From NCBI GenBank assembly GCA_022447685.1, contig JAKVAO010000107.1, positions 1-6,435 on the forward strand: a stretch of 6,435 nucleotides of DNA. The letters run 5' to 3'. A program made the translations under genes and the position numbers. Source of the stretch: Candidatus Caenarcanales bacterium. Its GTDB lineage: Bacteria > Cyanobacteriota > Vampirovibrionia > LMEP-6097. Below the pieces are notes generated by a model that saw nothing but the letters and a program-made list of their open reading frames with translations, was not told the origin of the DNA and searched no databases. Shown piece by piece: positions 5,040 through 6,435 of this stretch; position 1 is the first letter of the stretch; each line of letters opens with the position of its first letter.

Positions 5040-5720
5040 TTAGGGATTTGGATTGAGTAAAGGATTGTTTGTATCAGTTACTATTAGAGTAAATAAAAGA
5101 GTGTTTTCTGAAGCATCAAAGAAATTAGCAGTCAGTTTATTATCAATGACTTCGAGTTCAACAAAGTAAGCTTGATCTAATATAGATAATGTATTGAATT
5201 CATCAGCTGGGACAGTATTCATTCTTCCAACTGTTTTACCCAAAATTAATCTTCTATTACTAAAATCAATAGCTGTATTATAACTATTAGGAGTAGTGAA
5301 GTTTCCTCTAGCTAATACTGCCAGTTGATCATTACTATACCCTCTGGTATCTAAAAGAACAAAAACTTTAATATCGCTAAAAATCTTACCTGGATTACCA
5401 AACAGGCTTGTAGTAAAACCCCGAGTATTAGCAGTCTTGTTATCTCTTAATTGTAGCACATTATTATTAAAAAGTATTTCTATTTCAGGAATCAACTCAT
5501 CTATATGGGGATAATTATATTGATAATTTTCATACATTTTCTCCGTGATTGTAATAATATCCGAAAAATTACAATCTCCTAATAGAACCTCAACAGCATG
5601 ACAATTCTTTACTAAATTAATTCCTATTAAAGTTTTCGACATATAAAGAAAACTTAAAAACATTAATAAATTAGAAGATAAATTTACTAGCTTTTGTGAA
5701 TTATTCATTTTATTCAACAT
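5040..5720 (-). CDS. Unrecognised protein with N-terminal hydrophobic segment, possibly exported
   Basis: I do not recognise a family. The 226-residue product has a polar start with Lys4 and Lys10, then a hydrophobic stretch (about 18-28, L-L-M-F-L-S-F-L-Y-M), a second apolar run (31-36) and C-H-A at 40-42, which could be a signal-peptidase site or part of an anchor. The remaining 180 residues are polar and Asn-rich and look beta-rich; V-F-V-L-L-D-T-R-G-Y (119-128) and F-V-E-L-E-V-I (186-192) are likely strands. Cys40 and Cys50 flank the putative cleavage region. The DNA is very AT-rich, unlike the recombinase. No ribosome site precedes either the ATG at 5720 or the alternative at 5708 (Met5), so the start is uncertain. 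It lies divergent to the RHH gene. Length, codon structure and a hairpin after the stop argue that it is real. Confidence 0.6.
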   Translation of the reverse strand: MLNKMNNSQKLVNLSSNLLMFLSFLYMSKTLIGINLVKNCHAVEVLLGDCNFSDIITITEKMYENYQYNYPHIDELIPEIEILFNNNVLQLRDNKTANTRGFTTSLFGNPGKIFSDIKVFVLLDTRGYSNDQLAVLARGNFTTPNSYNTAIDFSNRRLILGKTVGRMNTVPADEFNTLSILDQAYFVELEVIDNKLTANFFDASENTLLFTLIVTDTNNPLLNPNP

Positions 5721-6072
5721 TTAATAATCAAAAATAATTGATTTTTTTATTAATTCAAAGTGCAGTATTTTTTATTCTATTAGTCTATAGTAAATTAGCT
5801 ATTTATTAAGTGATTAATATCATATTAAAATCATGAAGCTTATCACAGACAGAAAAAGGAAAATATGATAATAAATTTATTTTTTTAGGTTAAGATATTA
5901 CAAATACAAAAAAACTCGATATGAGAATATTTTCAGTCTATTTACACCCTGAGAACGCCCACTTGAACGTCTCATTATCAATCTATACATTAATATATAC
6001 AAATATATAGACATTAACTTTGTGTCTAGATTCAGTCTATAATATAGAAGCAATATAGATACAAGTATAGAC
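5721..6072. other. Divergent intergenic region
   Basis: It separates the unknown gene (-) from the RHH gene (+). The left 250 bases are very AT-rich, with only a weak AATAAATTTATT palindrome (5870-5881) running into T residues. The right 70 bases hold the RHH promoter and a cluster of T[A/C]TAGA hexamers at 6006, 6025, 6043, 6054 and 6066, with the reverse form TCTATA at 5982 and 6036. A minus-strand promoter for the unknown gene could not be assigned. Confidence 0.55.
6014..6043 (+). promoter_or_regulatory. Promoter of the RHH gene
   Basis: TTAACT (6014-6019), an 18-bp gap and a perfect TATAAT (6038-6043) precede the ATG at 6073. T[A/C]TAGA hexamers and their reverse complement lie within and just after the promoter (6025, 6036, 6043, 6054, 6066), the last ending two bases before the ATG. 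This fits self-repression by the RHH protein. Confidence 0.5.
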
Positions 6073-6435
6073 ATGGATAAAACTACTCTAGCCACATTCA
6101 GGATAGATAAAAAAACCTGGAAGGAATTTAAGAAATGGGCAGGAGAGAGGGGCAGTAATGCTAGTGCAGAGTTAAACCAGTTTATCCTTAGAGCTTTAGG
6201 ACATATAGATGAGAATCTAGAAACTAATATAGATAATGATCTAGACACTACTCTAAATGAACGTATAGAAAATTATCTAGATACTAATCTAGATAAACGT
6301 ATAGAAGAAGTCGTGAATAACTATATAGATACTAATCTAGATAAACGTATATATAATCTAACTCTTCAATATCTAGATAAAGAGCAAGATCCTGATCTGG
6401 AGAATCATACCGACAACAATATAGATTATAGTATA
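6073..6435 (+). CDS. Ribbon-helix-helix DNA-binding protein with 4-residue repeats (candidate partition or copy-control protein)
   Basis: The 121 codons to the window edge contain no stop and end exactly on a codon boundary; with 1-240 they would make a 200-residue protein. Residues 5-43 look like a ribbon-helix-helix domain of the MetJ/Arc type: beta strand T-L-A-T-F-R-I, helix K-T-W-K-E-F-K-K-W-A, a turn G-S-N, and helix A-S-A-E-L-N-Q-F-I-L-R-A-L. From about 44 to 102 the chain repeats every four residues as x-[I/L]-[D/E]-x, with a 16-residue repeat Y-[L/I]-D-T-N-L-D-K-R-I at 68 and 84, then a polar tail. RHH proteins on plasmids often work as centromere-binding partition proteins (ParG, ParR, omega) or copy-number repressors; no ParA or ParM gene is present. 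The DNA under the repeats is itself periodic (6204-6425). In the upstream frame a TAA at 6040 leaves this ATG as the only start; no Shine-Dalgarno is seen. Confidence 0.75.
   Translation, partial: MDKTTLATFRIDKKTWKEFKKWAGERGSNASAELNQFILRALGHIDENLETNIDNDLDTTLNERIENYLDTNLDKRIEEVVNNYIDTNLDKRIYNLTLQYLDKEQDPDLENHTDNNIDYSI
6204..6425 (+). repeat. 12-bp-register array of T[A/C]TAGA hexamers inside the RHH gene
   Basis: TATAGA or TCTAGA begins at 6204, 6216, 6228, 6240, 6264, 6276, 6288, 6300, 6324, 6336, 6372 and 6420, all a whole number of 12-bp steps apart; 6252 (TCTAAA) and 6348 (TATATA) are near matches in register. A 30-bp block at 6273-6302 recurs at 6321-6350 with one change. The hexamer always starts at the third base of a codon, so it encodes [I/L]-[D/E]. 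Both [A/C] forms are kept at the DNA level, although many other codons would serve the protein. Confidence 0.88.

Noticed and set aside
5898..6248. 116-codon minus-strand frame opposite the RHH gene
   Set aside because: It overlaps the RHH domain on the other strand; its composition follows from the repeat array and it has no ribosome site.
6204..6425. CRISPR or microsatellite outside a gene
   Set aside because: The hexamers are in coding register within an open frame and the bases between them vary; there are no spacers.
1..6435. tRNA or rRNA genes
   Set aside because: No cloverleaf with a GGTTCRA-type T-arm or conserved ribosomal RNA segment was noticed on either strand.

Overview
The window reads as a small cyanobacterial plasmid, and probably as the complete circle. 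The cyanobacterial assignment rests on a phycobilisome rod linker gene, one HIP1 octamer (GCGATCGC, 4415-4422) and an AT-rich background. The circle is inferred from the ends. A + strand reading frame that starts at 6073 is still open after exactly 121 codons at base 6435. A + strand frame with no start is open from base 1 to a stop at 238-240. Joined, they stay in phase and share an Asp/Asn/Leu/Thr-rich style, giving one protein of 200 residues.

Layout: (1) 1-240, tail of the ribbon-helix-helix (RHH) gene, ending inside a tandem repeat (112-310) built on a 10-bp GGCCAACA unit. (2) 241-1076, non-coding DNA with several hairpins and paired palindromes. (3) 1077-1847 (-), a phycobilisome rod linker with N-terminal linker domain and C-terminal CpcD domain. 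(4) 1848-2198, the linker leader, with a 9-bp inverted repeat, a possible promoter and short direct repeats. (5) 2199-3086 (-), a Xer-like tyrosine recombinase with all six catalytic residues. (6) 3264-4202 (-), a winged-helix protein resembling RepL plasmid replication proteins, followed by a terminator and preceded by three near-identical palindromic operators around an extended -10 promoter. (7) 4321-5039, non-coding, with a GC-rich island, a 14-bp stem-loop and an AT-rich stretch; this is the best origin candidate. (8) 5040-5720 (-), an unrecognised, possibly exported protein. (9) 5721-6072, a divergent intergenic region with the RHH promoter. (10) 6073-6435 (+), the RHH gene, whose coding sequence carries T[A/C]TAGA hexamers in a 12-bp register.

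Taken together (inference), the winged-helix protein would start replication and repress its own promoter through the three operators. The RHH protein would act in partition or copy control and may bind repeats in its own promoter and gene. The recombinase would resolve multimers or move DNA. The rod linker is the only obvious cargo; it could alter the host's light-harvesting antenna.

The most unusual points are the 12-bp hexamer array inside the RHH gene, the slippage-prone repeat that decides that protein's C-terminus, the phased operator triplet, and an orphan antenna linker on so small a replicon. All family calls come from reading motifs; no database search was run.
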